The position numbers and the translations under genes are program-made. 64,000 nt of DNA from Collimonas fungivorans Ter331 (GTDB taxonomy: Bacteria > Pseudomonadota > Gammaproteobacteria > Burkholderiales > Burkholderiaceae_D): assembly GCF_000221045.1 (NCBI RefSeq), contig NC_015856.1:4945424-5009423 (forward strand). The letters are read 5' to 3'. This document shows, in pieces, positions 8,864 to 23,335 of this stretch. Each line of letters starts with the position of its first letter. Position 1 is the first letter of the stretch. The notes below the pieces were generated by a model. That model did no database searches, was not told where the DNA came from, and saw nothing but the letters and a program-made list of their open reading frames with translations.

Positions 8864-8930
8864 TATTTGTTCCTCAGACTATCTTAGTTCTTGCGTAAAA
8901 CGAATGCGACGGTTTGTACTCCGTGGGCCG

Positions 8931-8994
8931 TTAATTAGGGTCAGAGTAATTTACGACGATGAACCTGTCGTAAAAAAACTCTGACCCTAATTAA
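8931..8994. repeat. long palindromic hairpin between mccA and ghrA
   Basis: TTAATTAGGGTCAGAGT at 8931-8947 is exactly repeated in inverse at 8978-8994. An inner stem TTTACGAC (8950-8957) pairs with GTCGTAAA (8967-8974) around a 9-nt loop, with a small internal bulge. The GGGTCAGAGT core is a motif I have repeatedly seen in dispersed palindromes of proteobacterial genomes, so this may be a mobile repeat as well as a transcription terminator. A-tracts flank the loop side rather than the base. Confidence 0.8.
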
Positions 8995-8998
8995 CTAG

Positions 8999-11017
<2,019 letters not shown>

Positions 11018-11037
11018 GCGGTCTCCCCCTGTTGGTT

Positions 11038-12096
11038 TTATTGTGGCTGGGTGTTGTTGTCGGCAGTGACTTCGCAACGCGCATCGAATGCCGATGAACG
11101 CGAGTGCATGCCGAGTTTTTCCAGCAAGGCGCGGTCTTCTTCCACTTCTGGATTGCCGGTCGTGAGCAGCTTGTCGCCGTAGAAAATCGAGTTGGCGCCG
11201 GCCAGGAAACACAGCGACTGGATCGCCTCGCCCATCTGCCGGCGGCCGGCGGACAGACGCACGCGCGCCTTCGGCATGGTGATGCGGGCCACTGCCACGG
11301 TGCGCACGAATTCGAACAGGTCGATCGGGTCGATGCCGTGCAGCGGCGTGCCTTCGACCTGCACCAGGTTATTCACCGGCACCGATTCCGGATACGGCTC
11401 CAGGTTCGCCAGCTGCGCCACCAGGCCGGCGCGCTGCAGGCGCGATTCGCCCATGCCGACGATGCCGCCGCAGCAGACCTTGATGCCGGCGCCGCGCACG
11501 CTGTCGAGCGTATCGAGGCGATTCTGGTAATCGCGGGTAGTGATGATGTCGCCGTAGATTTCCGGCGCGGTATCGAGATTGTGATTGTAGTAGTCGAGGC
11601 CGGCGCCCTTCAGGCGTTCAGCCTGGCCTTCGCCCAGCATGCCCAGCGTGGCGCAGGTTTCCAGGCCGAGCGCCTTGACTTCGCGCACCATTTCTTCGAC
11701 CTTTTCCAGGTCGCGGTCTTTCGGCTCGCGCCATGCCGCGCCCATGCAGAAGCGGGTCGCGCCGTGCGCCTTGGCTTGCCGCGCGGCTTCCAGCACGGTG
11801 TCCAGCGGCAGGATCTTTTGCGCGGTGACGCCGGTGTCGTAGCGCGCTGCCTGCGGGCAGTAGCCGCAATCTTCCGGGCAGCCGCCGGTCTTGATCGACA
11901 GCAGGGTCGCCAGTTCGACTTCGTTAGGGTCGAAGTTTTCGCGGTGGATTTGCTGCGCCTTGAACATCAGTTCGTTGAACGGCAGATTGAACAAGTCCAG
12001 CACGGTTTGCACCGGCCATTTGGCGTCGGCTGGCAGGACCATAGGTTTCTGTGTGATTGAATTCGCTGGCTGGAATGTAATTGGTTGCGATGACAT
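11038..12096 (-). CDS. bioB: biotin synthase
   Basis: Radical-SAM enzyme inserting sulfur into dethiobiotin. ATG 12096 ([11 protein letters not shown]) is preceded by AAGGAAG; the longer frame overlapping bioD is rejected. The 352 residues include the FeS motif [36 protein letters not shown] and [15 protein letters not shown], all BioB hallmarks. It lies 32 bp after bioD and 20 bp before mccA, so cofactor synthesis and the biotin enzyme are in one transcript. Confidence 0.96.
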   Translation of the reverse strand: MSSQPITFQPANSITQKPMVLPADAKWPVQTVLDLFNLPFNELMFKAQQIHRENFDPNEVELATLLSIKTGGCPEDCGYCPQAARYDTGVTAQKILPLDTVLEAARQAKAHGATRFCMGAAWREPKDRDLEKVEEMVREVKALGLETCATLGMLGEGQAERLKGAGLDYYNHNLDTAPEIYGDIITTRDYQNRLDTLDSVRGAGIKVCCGGIVGMGESRLQRAGLVAQLANLEPYPESVPVNNLVQVEGTPLHGIDPIDLFEFVRTVAVARITMPKARVRLSAGRRQMGEAIQSLCFLAGANSIFYGDKLLTTGNPEVEEDRALLEKLGMHSRSSAFDARCEVTADNNTQPQ

Positions 12097-12128
12097 GATC
12101 TGACTTCCTTTGTGTTGAGGGAATACGG

Positions 12129-12875
12129 TTAAATAAGGTTGGCGACGGATGGCTTGGGCCAATCCGGCAAACGTGAAAAATCCAGATGGCTGGCCGCGGC
12201 CTCGACCAGCGCCCTGGCCGGCAGCTCGTCCATGCGCGGCACATGGCCTAGAAATGGTGCGTCGATGCGGCTTTTGAGCGCCGCGATATTGGCGTCGGCG
12301 TTGAGCATGGCGGCGTCGACGGTATTGGCGACCCAGCCGGCCAGGCGCAAGCCGCGGGCGGCAATCGCCTCTGCCGTCAATAGCGCGTGGCTGATGCAGC
12401 CCAGCCGCAAACCCACCACCAGCACCACCGGCAAGCCGAGCTGCTGCGCCAGGTCGGCGGTATCGTGGGTATCGTTGAGCGGCACCCGGAAGCCGCCGAC
12501 GCCTTCGACCACCACCGCATCGGCCAGCGCTGCGATCTGCTGGTAACAGGAGAGGATATGCGCCAGTTCTATGCTCCGCTGTTCCTGCTCTGCGGCGATA
12601 TGCGGCGCGGTCGCCTGGCGCAGCAGGAACGGTGTGGTCATCTCCTGCGGCAGCGTCACGCTGGCTTCCGCCGCCAGGACATCGGCATCGTCGTTGTGCC
12701 AGGCGCCGTTGCGCAGTTCGGCGCCGGCGGCAACCGGTTTCATGCCGGCGCTGCGCACGCCGGTTTTTGTCAGCCCATGCAGCAGAGCGCCGGCGATCAG
12801 CGTCTTGCCGATTTCAGTGTCGGTGCCGGCGATGAACCAGGCGGCCTTTTGCGTATTGGCGATCATGTCAGTCAT
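12129..12875 (-). CDS. bioD: dethiobiotin synthetase
   Basis: ATP-dependent ring closure of 7,8-diaminopelargonic acid. A 248-residue P-loop enzyme with [13 protein letters not shown] at the N-terminus, the substrate-binding MKPVAAGAE, and [15 protein letters not shown] as the acidic/glycine motif. The start overlaps the bioA stop by 8 nt (ATGACTGA), the same overlap length seen at the two upstream junctions of this operon. Confidence 0.95.
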   Translation of the reverse strand: MTDMIANTQKAAWFIAGTDTEIGKTLIAGALLHGLTKTGVRSAGMKPVAAGAELRNGAWHNDDADVLAAEASVTLPQEMTTPFLLRQATAPHIAAEQEQRSIELAHILSCYQQIAALADAVVVEGVGGFRVPLNDTHDTADLAQQLGLPVVLVVGLRLGCISHALLTAEAIAARGLRLAGWVANTVDAAMLNADANIAALKSRIDAPFLGHVPRMDELPARALVEAAASHLDFSRLPDWPKPSVANLI

Positions 12876-14265
12876 GGCCGATCACGCTTTCGAAAACGGC
12901 GGCGGTGCGGGTTGCCAGCAGATCGATTTCCTGGTCGTCCAGGATATACGGCGGCATCAGGTACACCGTCTTGCCTATCGGCCGCAGCAGCAATTCATGC
13001 TCTACCGCGCTGGCGAAAAAGCGGCGCGAGAAAGTCGCGGCCAGGGCCTTGTTGTCGATCACCGCGTCAAAAGCCCAGATCATGCCGCGCTGGCGAAAAT
13101 GGCGCACTTGCGGATGCTGCGCCAACGGTTCCAGTGCTGCCGTGATGCGTTGGGCGCGCTCGCGGTTGACGTTGATTACATCGTCTTCTTCGAAAATCGC
13201 CAGCGTCGCCAGCGCAGCGCGGCAGGCCAGCGGATTGCCGGTGTAGGAATGCGAATGGAGGAAACCGCGCGCCAGGTCGTTGTCGTAGAAGGCACGGTAA
13301 ATCTCGTCGCGCGTCATCACCAGCGACAGCGGCAGGTAACCGCCGCTGATGCCTTTCGACAGGCACAGAAAATCCGGCCAGACCGGTTCCTGTCCAGGAG
13401 CGGCAGCCTGTTCGGAGGCAAAAAAAGTGCCGGTGCGGCCGCAGCCGACGGCAATCTCGTCAAAGATCAGATGGACTTTGTAACGGTCGCACAATGCGCG
13501 CAGCTCACGCAGGTAAACCGGATCGTGCATCGCCATGCCGGTGGCGCATTGCACCAGCGGTTCGATGATGATGGCGGCGATATGGCTGGAGCGCTGCTGT
13601 AGCAGTTTTTCCAGCGTGGCGGCGGCACGCAGGGCGACGTCGGCGGCGCTTTCGCCGTCACGCGCGCCGCGTGCATCAGGCGATGCCACCACATGCGCCT
13701 GCCGCAGCAAGGGGCCATAAGCGTCGCGGAAAAGAGGCACGTCGGTAACCGCCAGCGCGCCTATGGTTTCGCCGTGATAACTGCCTTTCAGGCAAACGAA
13801 TTCCTGCTTGTCGGTATAGCCGGCATTGCGCCAGGCGTGGAAACTCATCTTCAGAGCGATCTCTACCGCCGAGGCGCCGTCCGACGCGTAGAAACAGTGG
13901 CCCAGCACGTTGCCGGTGCGCGCCGCCAGCTGTTCCGACAGCTGCACTACCGGTTCATGCGTGAAACCGGCCAGCATCGCATGTTCCAATTGGTCGAGCT
14001 GGTCCTTCAGTGCGGCATTGATGCGCGGGTTGGCGTGGCCGAACAGGTTGACCCACCAGGAACTGATGCCGTCCAGGTAGCGTTTGCCGTCGGTATCGTA
14101 CAGCCAGGCGCCGCGGCCGCGGCTGACCGCGATCAGCGGCACCGATTCGTGGTGCTGCATCTGGGTGCACGGATGCCAGACGCTGTCCAGGCTGCGCTGG
14201 ACCAGGCCCGGCCGTGCCGCAGATATTGCCGCCTTGCCTGCTATCTTATTTGTTGCATTATTCAA
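12868..14265 (-). CDS. bioA: adenosylmethionine-8-amino-7-oxononanoate aminotransferase
   Basis: PLP enzyme making diaminopelargonate from KAPA with SAM as amino donor. The 465 residues contain [73 protein letters not shown] and the PLP-lysine segment [14 protein letters not shown]. The start is TTG at 14265, supported by GAGGAG seven bases upstream and by an 8-nt overlap with the bioF stop. No ATG lies near enough to replace it. Confidence 0.94.
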   Translation of the reverse strand: MNNATNKIAGKAAISAARPGLVQRSLDSVWHPCTQMQHHESVPLIAVSRGRGAWLYDTDGKRYLDGISSWWVNLFGHANPRINAALKDQLDQLEHAMLAGFTHEPVVQLSEQLAARTGNVLGHCFYASDGASAVEIALKMSFHAWRNAGYTDKQEFVCLKGSYHGETIGALAVTDVPLFRDAYGPLLRQAHVVASPDARGARDGESAADVALRAAATLEKLLQQRSSHIAAIIIEPLVQCATGMAMHDPVYLRELRALCDRYKVHLIFDEIAVGCGRTGTFFASEQAAAPGQEPVWPDFLCLSKGISGGYLPLSLVMTRDEIYRAFYDNDLARGFLHSHSYTGNPLACRAALATLAIFEEDDVINVNRERAQRITAALEPLAQHPQVRHFRQRGMIWAFDAVIDNKALAATFSRRFFASAVEHELLLRPIGKTVYLMPPYILDDQEIDLLATRTAAVFESVIGHD

Positions 14266-15466
14266 CTATGCTCCTCGCTATGCGTCGCGAATCCGCGTCT
14301 GCATGATTTTCGGCCAGCGCATGCAGAGCGCTGACCAATTGATCCACTTGTTCGATGCTGTGCGCCGCCGACAGCGATATGCGCAGGCGCGCCGTGCCCT
14401 TCGGCACGGTCGGCGGCCGGATCGCCGGCACCCAGATGCCCTGCTCGCGCAAGCCCGCCATCAGGTCCAGCGCCAGCTGGTTGTCTTCGACGATCAACGC
14501 CTGCACCGGCGTCTCGGATGGCAGCAAAGGCCATGGCAAGCTGGCCAGTCCGCTGCGCAAGCGGGCAATCAATGTGCGCAGATGCTGCTGGCGCCAGTCT
14601 TCTTCCTGCATCAGCCTGACCGCCGCCAGCAAGGCGCTCGCCAGCATGGGCGGGCTGGCGGTAGTAAATACATAGGTGCGCGCGCACTGCAGCAGCCATT
14701 CGATCAGCAGCGCATCACCGGCGACAAAAGCGCCGGCTACGCCCGCGGCCTTGCCCAGGGTTCCCATGTACAGGATGCGCTGCGACTGCAAACCGAAATG
14801 CGCCAGGCTGCCGCGTCCTTGCGGACCCAGCACGCCAAAACCGTGGGCATCGTCGACCAGCAGCCAGGCATCGTATTTTTCACACAGGGCCAGCAATTCC
14901 GGCAAGGGCGCGATATCGCCATCCATGCTGAACACCGCATCGGTGACGACCAGCTTGCGCGGGTGCTCGCTCTTGGCCAGCAACTGCTCCAGCCGCGCCA
15001 CGTCGGCATGCGGATAGACGCGGAACTGCGCGCCCGACAAACGCGCGCCGTCTATCAGGCAAGCGTGGTTGAGCCGGTCCGAGAAGACGATATCTCCAGG
15101 GCCGACCAGCGCCGGGATGGTGCCCATGTTGGCCATGTAGCCGGTCGAAAAATGCAGCGCGCGCGGCAGGCCGGTGAATGCCGCCAGCGCCAGTTCCAGT
15201 TCTTCGACCACGCTGGTGTGGCCACTGATCAGGGCCGACGCGCTGGCGCCGACGCCGTATTGGTCGAGCCCGGCCTGCGCCGCGGCGCGCAATGCCGGAT
15301 GGTTTGCGAGGCCGAGATAATCGTTGCTGCAAAAAGCCAGGTATTGCCGGCCCTCGACGTCCAGCAACGGCCCTTGCGGCCCGTCGACGATACGCCGCTT
15401 GCGCAACAGCTTCTGCTCTTGCAGCGCTGCCAGCTGGTCGCGGATTTCCGTTAGCAGTTCAGGCAT
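14258..15466 (-). CDS. bioF: 8-amino-7-oxononanoate synthase
   Basis: Condenses pimeloyl-ACP/CoA with alanine to give KAPA. The 402-residue alpha-oxoamine synthase has [18 protein letters not shown], the [17 protein letters not shown] block, [16 protein letters not shown] and the PLP-lysine motif [18 protein letters not shown] 15466 overlaps the P450 stop by 8 nt (ATGCCTGA), indicating translational coupling with the P450. Confidence 0.95.
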   Translation of the reverse strand: MPELLTEIRDQLAALQEQKLLRKRRIVDGPQGPLLDVEGRQYLAFCSNDYLGLANHPALRAAAQAGLDQYGVGASASALISGHTSVVEELELALAAFTGLPRALHFSTGYMANMGTIPALVGPGDIVFSDRLNHACLIDGARLSGAQFRVYPHADVARLEQLLAKSEHPRKLVVTDAVFSMDGDIAPLPELLALCEKYDAWLLVDDAHGFGVLGPQGRGSLAHFGLQSQRILYMGTLGKAAGVAGAFVAGDALLIEWLLQCARTYVFTTASPPMLASALLAAVRLMQEEDWRQQHLRTLIARLRSGLASLPWPLLPSETPVQALIVEDNQLALDLMAGLREQGIWVPAIRPPTVPKGTARLRISLSAAHSIEQVDQLVSALHALAENHADADSRRIARSIVE

Positions 15467-16730
15467 ACAGCACTTCCGCTGGTTCTAAGTGCGCAGCCGC
15501 CGCCGGCCGCGCGAATTGCAGCGGCAGCCGGTTCAGGCTGCGGTACACCGCATTGCCGCCCCAGGACTGGGCGGCGCCGGCCAGCCGCAGCTGCGGCAAA
15601 CGCTGCATCACGCTGCGCATGGCGATTTCCGCTTCCAGGTAGGTCAGCGTAGCGCCGATGCAGACATGCGGGCCGTACCCGAAGGACAGATGGGCGCCCT
15701 GGTTGCGCTGGATGTCGAGCCGGTCCGGATCGGTGAATTTGGCCGGATCGCGGTTGGCTGCGCCGATCAGCGGGATCACCAGGTCGCCTTTTTTCATCCG
15801 CTGGCCATGCATCTCGACATCGACCTTGAGGCGGCGTCCGGTGTATTGCACCGGGCTGTCGAAACGCAGCAATTCCTTCAGGGCCGACGGCAGCAGCGCC
15901 GGCGTGTCCTGCAAGGCCTGCCATTGTTCTGGATGCTGCAGCAGCGCCAGCATGCCGTTGCCCAGCAGGTTGCGCGTGGTTTCATGGCCGGCGAACAGCA
16001 GCGTGCAGCATTGCGCCAGCAGTTCCTTGGTGGTGATGATGCCGCCGCTGGCTTCGGCGCGTATCAGCTGGCTCATCAGGTCGTCGCCAAGTGCCGCGCG
16101 GCGCTGCGGCAGCAATTGCCGGAAATATTCGTTCATGGCGACCAGGCTGACCTGGGCCGCGCGGGCGATCTCCAGCGTCGGCGTCGGGCTGCCGATGAAC
16201 GCCGCGATGTCGTCGGACCAGGCCACGAATTCGCTGCGGTCTGCGGCGGCGATGCCGAGCATGCCGGCAATCACCAGCGCCGGCAGGGGACGGGCGAAAT
16301 CGCGCATAAAGTCGAATTCGGTAAATTGCCCAGGCGCGGCTTCGGCGGCCTTGGCCAGCACCTGGTCCAGCAGGCGGTCGACGATCTCCTGGATCTGCGG
16401 TCCCAGCTCCTGCAATGCCGACGGCTTGAAGCCTGCATTCATGACTTGGCGCAGGCGCGTATGCTGCGGCGCGTCCACGAACAGCAGCGAACGCGAAAAA
16501 ATGCGCTTGAACTCACGCAGCTCGGTCAATGCTTGCGGACCGCTGCTGTTGGCCCAGCCGCCGGCGCGGCGCACCGAGAAACGCGGATCGCGCAGCACGC
16601 TGGCGACATCGGCGTGGCCGGTCAGCAGCCAGGCGCCGCCGCAGAACTCCGGGCTCCAGTGCAGCGCGCCCGCGGCACGCAGGGCGTGGTAGGCGGGGTA
16701 CGGGTTGTTCAAAAAATCTTCGTTAATCAT
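15459..16730 (-). CDS. cytochrome P450 (BioI-like candidate, first gene of biotin operon)
   Basis: A 423-residue soluble bacterial P450: I-helix AGHETT at 247-252, ExxR at 286-289 (ELLR), heme-binding [10 protein letters not shown] with Cys357, and a PERF-like DPDRLD segment. It overlaps bioF by 8 nt and so is the first gene of the operon bioF-bioA-bioD-bioB-mccA. Bacillus BioI is a P450 that cleaves acyl-ACP to pimeloyl-ACP; by position this protein could supply pimelate, but sequence alone does not prove it and no ferredoxin partner is adjacent. No BirA-type TTGTAAACC operator is seen in the 74-bp upstream gap. Confidence 0.85.
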   Translation of the reverse strand: MINEDFLNNPYPAYHALRAAGALHWSPEFCGGAWLLTGHADVASVLRDPRFSVRRAGGWANSSGPQALTELREFKRIFSRSLLFVDAPQHTRLRQVMNAGFKPSALQELGPQIQEIVDRLLDQVLAKAAEAAPGQFTEFDFMRDFARPLPALVIAGMLGIAAADRSEFVAWSDDIAAFIGSPTPTLEIARAAQVSLVAMNEYFRQLLPQRRAALGDDLMSQLIRAEASGGIITTKELLAQCCTLLFAGHETTRNLLGNGMLALLQHPEQWQALQDTPALLPSALKELLRFDSPVQYTGRRLKVDVEMHGQRMKKGDLVIPLIGAANRDPAKFTDPDRLDIQRNQGAHLSFGYGPHVCIGATLTYLEAEIAMRSVMQRLPQLRLAGAAQSWGGNAVYRSLNRLPLQFARPAAAAHLEPAEVLYA

Positions 16731-16804
16731 TTAATATCTTTTTCCTGCGCTTACTTTGGCAAAATCGTTCAGCAAGGACGTGATTGTATGTGATCGCGCC
16801 GCAA

Positions 16805-17590
16805 TCACTGCAGCCAGGACGGTTTGCGCTTCTCCAGGAAGGCGCGCACACCCTCGCGCCCCTCGGCGGAAGCGCGGATTTTGGCGATTTCTTCCACGGT
16901 GTCGGCGATCAGTACTGCCGTCAGCGGCTGGCCCGCAACCGCGCGCACCAGGCGCTTGGCCTCGGTGACGGCGTTAGGGCTGGCCGCCAGCAAGGCCTTG
17001 AGCAGCACAGCCACGCTTTCATCCAGTTGCTCCGCTGCCGCCACTTCATGCACCAGGCCCAGTTTCTGGCCGGTTGCGGCAGAAAACCGTTCGGCGGTAA
17101 TGAAATAGCGGCGCGCGGCCGACTCGCCGATCGCCTTGATGACGTAGGGCGAGATGGTCGCCGGGATCAGCCCGATTTTTACTTCCGACAGGCAGAACTG
17201 CGCCGTATCCACCGCCGCCACGATATCGCAGGCAGCCACCAGGCCCAGTCCACCGGCGTAACAGTCGCCCTGCACCTTGGCGATCACCGGCTTGGGACAT
17301 TGGTAAATGGTGCGCAGCATGGTCGCCAGCAGCGCGGCATCGGCGCGGTTCTGTTCCGGCGTGTAGTCGGCCATCGCCTTCATCCAGTTCAAATCGCCGC
17401 CGGCGCAGAACGCCGCGCCATTGGCGGCCAGCACGATCGCCCTCACTTCGGTGCTGCTGCCCAATTCGGCAAACGCGTGGGTGATTTCGGCGATCATGGT
17501 TTCGTTGAAGGCATTGCGCACGTCGGGCCGGTTGAGGACGATGGTCGCTACCCGGGGTGCATGCTGTATTGTCAAAGTTTGATAAGTCAC
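16805..17590 (-). CDS. liuC: 3-methylglutaconyl-CoA hydratase (enoyl-CoA hydratase family)
   Basis: Hydrates 3-methylglutaconyl-CoA to HMG-CoA. GTG 17590 overlaps the preceding TGA (GTGA); the longer frame is discarded. The 261 residues are crotonase-fold: NRPDVRNAFNETMI, oxyanion-hole segment AAFCAGGDLNWMK and AGGLGLVAACDIVAA. DLNWMK is typical of the LiuC/methylglutaconyl hydratase clade as I remember it, and mccA, mccB and mvaB nearby support it. It is coupled behind the DinB-family gene. Confidence 0.87.
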   Translation of the reverse strand: MTYQTLTIQHAPRVATIVLNRPDVRNAFNETMIAEITHAFAELGSSTEVRAIVLAANGAAFCAGGDLNWMKAMADYTPEQNRADAALLATMLRTIYQCPKPVIAKVQGDCYAGGLGLVAACDIVAAVDTAQFCLSEVKIGLIPATISPYVIKAIGESAARRYFITAERFSAATGQKLGLVHEVAAAEQLDESVAVLLKALLAASPNAVTEAKRLVRAVAGQPLTAVLIADTVEEIAKIRASAEGREGVRAFLEKRKPSWLQ

Positions 17591-18102
17591 TTGTTCATCT
17601 CCGCTTGCCGCATTGCGACGGTCCAGTAAATGAGATCGAGTTCCGGGCAAGCACGCCCCATCCCGGTCAAAGCCGCGGTAAGTTGACCGCGGTGGTGAGT
17701 CCCATGATTGAATACATGCCCTAGAGTTGGCGCAAATGGCGCCACGGCCGGTGCGCCGGAGGCTCTGTTGTAATGCAGGTCGCGATCAAAATTTTGCGGC
17801 GGATGGTCCGTCAGCCATTTTTCCCAACGACCGACCGCCTCCCGCAAAGCCGCAGCCAGTGCATCGCGCCCGCTTTCCAGTTCGATGTCCAGCGCCATCT
17901 TCAACGAGACGCCGTCGGCAAGACGCGCGTACCAATGACGTTCGCCTACCAGCATATGGTTGAGCGTGCCGTGCACGGAGCCAAAATACAATCCGCGATC
18001 CTGACGATATTCAGCCTCGCTGATGGCCTCGATATGGGCCAGCAATTGGTCGGTAGCCCAGACATGATAGCGGGCCAGCGTTACAAAATATTGTTGCATC
18101 AT
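17587..18102 (-). CDS. DinB family protein
   Basis: A 171-residue four-helix-bundle protein. Likely metal ligands are the histidine in GTLNHMLVGERHWYARL and the pair in FNHGTHHRGQLTAAL, the hallmark of DinB/YfiT-like proteins. These may be thiol S-transferases or metal-dependent hydrolases; no specific activity can be assigned. It is locked between the secreted hydrolase (ATGA overlap) and liuC (GTGA overlap), so all three are made from one message. Confidence 0.82.
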   Translation of the reverse strand: MMQQYFVTLARYHVWATDQLLAHIEAISEAEYRQDRGLYFGSVHGTLNHMLVGERHWYARLADGVSLKMALDIELESGRDALAAALREAVGRWEKWLTDHPPQNFDRDLHYNRASGAPAVAPFAPTLGHVFNHGTHHRGQLTAALTGMGRACPELDLIYWTVAMRQAEMNK

Positions 18103-19025
18103 TTGGTCAATGGCTCCGCAGGAAATCCGTTCCGTCCCAAGAACTCAGCCACCAGCGGCTGCCAGATGTTCAGGCCGGATACAAACAGCATGTGGCCATT
18201 CTTGGCGAACGGCGGCAGCAGCTTGAATTCCGCCTGGCCGCCGGCCTTGTTGAATGCCGCATACCAGGCCTGGCTGTACTGCGGACCGAAATACAGGTCG
18301 TTTTCGGTATATATCCACAGCATCGGCACCTTGGCGGTCTTGCCGAATTGCGCATACATGCTTTCCAGCTTGGCGCCCTGGCAAGGCACGCCGGGATGCG
18401 TCTCTGGATCGCCGCCGGAGCCGCCGGCAAAATTGATCGCCGCCACCAGGCCCTGGGGCATCTTGGCGGCGGTGGCGGTAGTGGTGTAACCGCCCACCGA
18501 CTGGCCGACCAGCAGCACCCGCTCGGGATTGACGTAAGGTTGCTGCTTGGCATACGCGAGCACCGCCAGCACTTCATTGCTGGCAGCCTCCGCCATCGGT
18601 GCGTAATCTTTGTCACGGCAGCCGCCGCTGTCCTCTGGATCGGGCTCGACGCCGGTATCGCCGTAACCCAGCCGGGTCGGCACAAACACGGCAAAACCGC
18701 GCTCGGTGAAGAAGCGCGCCTGCTGGGTGTAGCGGAAACGTCCGGGCGTGGTGCGATCGCTGCCGCGGCCGTGATTGATGATAACAATAGGAAACGGACC
18801 TGGACCCGTGGGTTTGAACCGGGTCACGATCACCTCGCCGGTATAACTCCGTCCATACAGGTTCTTGACCGTTACCGGCAGTCTGGTCACCGTTTCATCG
18901 ATGTCCGTCGCCAACGGCATAGGCTGCGCTACGGCCTGGCTGAACCAGACGCATAAACACAGGCATGCGCAACTCAGGATATGAGACGCTGTTCGCTTGC
19001 CACCTGACGATATAAATCTGTCCAT
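18099..19025 (-). CDS. exported alpha/beta hydrolase (dienelactone hydrolase-like)
   Basis: A 308-residue protein with a signal peptide (hydrophobic ILSCACLCLCVWF, cleavage after AVAQ). The hydrolase core has VIINHGRG (oxyanion region), the nucleophile elbow LLVGQSVGGYTTT, and a late histidine in FAKNGHMLFV. Cysteines occur in a GGCRDKD and a GVPCQGAK context. It is probably a periplasmic esterase or hydrolase. Coupled to the DinB gene and liuC, though no role in leucine breakdown is obvious for an exported enzyme. Confidence 0.78.
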   Translation of the reverse strand: MDRFISSGGKRTASHILSCACLCLCVWFSQAVAQPMPLATDIDETVTRLPVTVKNLYGRSYTGEVIVTRFKPTGPGPFPIVIINHGRGSDRTTPGRFRYTQQARFFTERGFAVFVPTRLGYGDTGVEPDPEDSGGCRDKDYAPMAEAASNEVLAVLAYAKQQPYVNPERVLLVGQSVGGYTTTATAAKMPQGLVAAINFAGGSGGDPETHPGVPCQGAKLESMYAQFGKTAKVPMLWIYTENDLYFGPQYSQAWYAAFNKAGGQAEFKLLPPFAKNGHMLFVSGLNIWQPLVAEFLGRNGFPAEPLTK

Positions 19026-19050
19026 GAGATTTTTCAGTCAATACTGAGTT

Positions 19051-19905
19051 TCATTCCCCGATCAGCACTCGGGTAGCAGGCCGGTTCGATTGCTGCGCCG
19101 GGTTGGCGACAGCGCCGGCCTGGTACACGACGGTGCCGTCGACTGCGTACAACTGGCAATTCCTGGCGCCACGGTTATAGCAATTCTGCAATGCCCGCAC
19201 TGCAGGGTCTTTTGGCAATGCCTGGTCAGGCGGACTACCCCAGGCTTGCCCCCAATGGCCGTCTTCCGCCACTACAAAGGCTCTGGGTGTGGTCCTGGTC
19301 AACCATAACTGGTAGGCTTCCCGGCCTTGCTGGTCCAGGAATGGCACGTGCCGGACATCACTGATATCGGCAAAACCGGAGGCCGGAGGCAACAGCCGCT
19401 GCACGGCAACCGCGACATTGCCGTCGACGCGATCGATCTTGCCCAGTTTTACCTTGAAGTCCACCACCGACCGTGTCATGCCTGCATGGCACTCGTATTG
19501 GGTAGGGCTGTCCATGATATTAAGATGATCATAAAAGCTGACGACGCCGACCAGCGCATTGGCACCTCTGCTGCGCGCTTGCCGCGTCAGGTCGAGCAAG
19601 GCATTTTGCGCGGCCATCCGGCAAACCGTTTCATCGGTGGTCGATATCCCCCGGTAATTGGGCCTGGCTTCTCCCCGGACGACAATTTCCTCCGACAACA
19701 AGGCGACGCCTTCCGGCACCGCTGATCCGAAGACGATCGACATGTCGGCCCCGAGCGCCTGCTGCATCGCCTTCTGTGCAAAGACGTCGCTGACCGGCAA
19801 CAGCATTTTCGTATTACGGGCTTGTGCAACACCTTGCCAGCACATGCCAGTAAACACGCAGGCCAGCGCTACTGCGAGATAGCGTGTCTTAGAAGATTTG
19901 ATCAT
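19051..19905 (-). CDS. exported protein of unknown function
   Basis: Start at ATG 19905 (MIKSSKTRYLAVALACVFTG), giving 284 residues with a signal peptide ending near AQA. The first half (PVSDVFAQKAMQQALGADMSIVFG and RSRGANALVGVVSFYDH ... TQYECHAG, each in part) resembles a family often misannotated as excinuclease. The second half, from about residue 190, is a separate small domain with two cysteines (LQNCYNRGARNCQLYAVDG) resembling DUF4189-type repeats. It lies 31 bp after mccB on the same strand, but its function in that context is unknown. The longer frame overlapping mccB is rejected. Confidence 0.7.
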   Translation of the reverse strand: MIKSSKTRYLAVALACVFTGMCWQGVAQARNTKMLLPVSDVFAQKAMQQALGADMSIVFGSAVPEGVALLSEEIVVRGEARPNYRGISTTDETVCRMAAQNALLDLTRQARSRGANALVGVVSFYDHLNIMDSPTQYECHAGMTRSVVDFKVKLGKIDRVDGNVAVAVQRLLPPASGFADISDVRHVPFLDQQGREAYQLWLTRTTPRAFVVAEDGHWGQAWGSPPDQALPKDPAVRALQNCYNRGARNCQLYAVDGTVVYQAGAVANPAQQSNRPATRVLIGE

Positions 19906-19936
19906 TATTGTTCTCTTATCCCTGTTGAAAATTAAA

Positions 19937-21559
<1,623 letters not shown>

Positions 21560-21595
21560 TGCGATGTCCTTTGTCTCTTGTTTTTGGAACGATTT

Positions 21596-23290
21596 TTACG
21601 CAGTGTTGATGTCATTGAGCTCCAGCTCATCTTTCATCGCTTCACGGATCTTGAATTTCTGGATCTTGCCGGTCACCGTCATCGGGAAAGCCGCGACAAA
21701 CCGGATGTAGCGCGGCACCTTGTAATGGGCGATTTGGCCCTGGCAAAAATCGCGCACGGATTGTTCGTCCGCGGTCTGGCCGGGGCGCAGGATAATCCAG
21801 GCGCACAGTTCTTCACCGTACTTCTGGTCCGGCACCCCGACCACCTGCACATCCTGGATCGCCGGATGGCGATACAGGAATTCTTCGATCTCGCGCGGGT
21901 AGATATTCTCGCCGCCGCGGATCACCATGTCTTTCATGCGGCCGACGATATTCACGTAGCCTTCGCTATCCATGGTCGCCAGGTCGCCGGTATGCATCCA
22001 GCCTTCGCCGTCGATCGCTTCACGCGTCTTTTCCTCATCGCCCCAATAACCGTGCATCACCGAATAGCCGTGGGTGCACAGTTCGCCGGAACTGCCGATC
22101 GGCATGATCGCACCCGATTCGGGATCGACGATTTTCACCTGCAGGTGCGGCTGCACCTGGCCGACAGTGGACACGCGTTTCTCGAGCGGCGTATCGGTCA
22201 TGCTCTGGCAGCTGACCGGGCTGGTTTCGGTCATGCCGTAGGCAATCGTGATCTGCTCCAGGTGCATGTCGCGCACCACCCGTTTCATCACCTCGATCGG
22301 GCACGGCGAACCGGCCATGATGCCGGTGCGCAGCGTCGACAGGTCGAATTCGGCGAAACGCGGATGGTCCAGCTCGGAGATGAACATGGTGGGCACGCCG
22401 TGCAAGCCGGTGCAGCGTTCTTCCTGCACCGCCTGCAGCACCGACAGCGGCTCGAAGCCGTCGTTGGGATAGACAATCGTCGCGCCATGGGTCAGGCAGG
22501 CCAGGTTGCCGAGCACCATGCCGAAGCAGTGATATAGCGGCACCGGAATGCAGAGCCGGTCCTGCGCCGTCAGCTTCATCGCCTCGCCGATGAAAAAACC
22601 ATTGTTCAGGATATTGCGGTGAGTGAGCGTCGCGCCTTTCGGAAAACCGGTGGTGCCGCTGGTGAACTGGATGTTGATCGGGTCGCTGGCTTGCAGGCGC
22701 GCGCCGATTTCGGCCAGCCGCGGATCGGCGGCATCGCCGCTGGCGATCAGGTCGGCGAAACGCAACATGCCAGGCGCCTCGCCGCTGCCCAGCTGGATCA
22801 CGGTTTTCATGGCCGGCAGACGCGCTGCCTGCAATGCTCCCGGCGCGGCACGCTGCAATTCCGGCGCCAACGTGCGTATCATTTCCAGGTAATCGCTGGT
22901 CTTGAAGCTGGTCATCGAAATCAGCGCCTTGCAGCCGACATTGTTGAGCGCGTACTCCAGTTCGCTGACCCGGTAGGCCGGATTGATGTTGACCAGGACG
23001 ATGCCGGCATAGGCCGTGGCGAGTTGCGTCAGCAGCCACTCGGCATTGTTGTGCGACCAGATGCCGATGCGGTCGCCCGGCTGCAAGCCGAGCTGCAGCA
23101 GGGCGCTGGCCAGCTGCCGCGCCTGGCTTTGCAGCTGCCGGTAGCTGAGGCGGATCTGCTGGTGGCGCGACACCAGCGCGTCGTTGGCGGCCACCCGCTC
23201 CACCATCTGGTCGAAAAAACCGCCGATAGTCTGTTCGATCAGCGGCATGTCCTGGCTGCCGCGATCGATGCTGGAATTCAGTTGTCTCAT
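21596..23290 (-). CDS. AMP-binding acyl-CoA ligase
   Basis: A 564-residue member of the adenylate-forming superfamily: P-loop-like [28 protein letters not shown], and C-terminal [31 protein letters not shown] (in parts) with the catalytic lysine in [18 protein letters not shown] 23290 has CAGGAG nearby. The family includes medium/long-chain acyl-CoA synthetases; orthologues sit next to mccB in other beta- and gammaproteobacterial liu clusters, which suggests activation of isovalerate or related branched acids. It lies 36 bp before mccB, likely the same operon. Confidence 0.87.
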   Translation of the reverse strand: MRQLNSSIDRGSQDMPLIEQTIGGFFDQMVERVAANDALVSRHQQIRLSYRQLQSQARQLASALLQLGLQPGDRIGIWSHNNAEWLLTQLATAYAGIVLVNINPAYRVSELEYALNNVGCKALISMTSFKTSDYLEMIRTLAPELQRAAPGALQAARLPAMKTVIQLGSGEAPGMLRFADLIASGDAADPRLAEIGARLQASDPINIQFTSGTTGFPKGATLTHRNILNNGFFIGEAMKLTAQDRLCIPVPLYHCFGMVLGNLACLTHGATIVYPNDGFEPLSVLQAVQEERCTGLHGVPTMFISELDHPRFAEFDLSTLRTGIMAGSPCPIEVMKRVVRDMHLEQITIAYGMTETSPVSCQSMTDTPLEKRVSTVGQVQPHLQVKIVDPESGAIMPIGSSGELCTHGYSVMHGYWGDEEKTREAIDGEGWMHTGDLATMDSEGYVNIVGRMKDMVIRGGENIYPREIEEFLYRHPAIQDVQVVGVPDQKYGEELCAWIILRPGQTADEQSVRDFCQGQIAHYKVPRYIRFVAAFPMTVTGKIQKFKIREAMKDELELNDINTA

Positions 23291-23335
23291 AGTCTTGTCT
23301 CCTGTTATGGCTGCCGGTGTTTTCCGTAGCGGTTT

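Noticed and set aside
15459-16730. P450 as part of a secondary-metabolite cluster
   Set aside because: It overlaps bioF by 8 nt and no synthase or tailoring genes are nearby, so the biotin context is favoured.
16731-16804. BirA operator before the biotin operon
   Set aside because: No TTGTAAACC or its inverse repeat is found in the gap.
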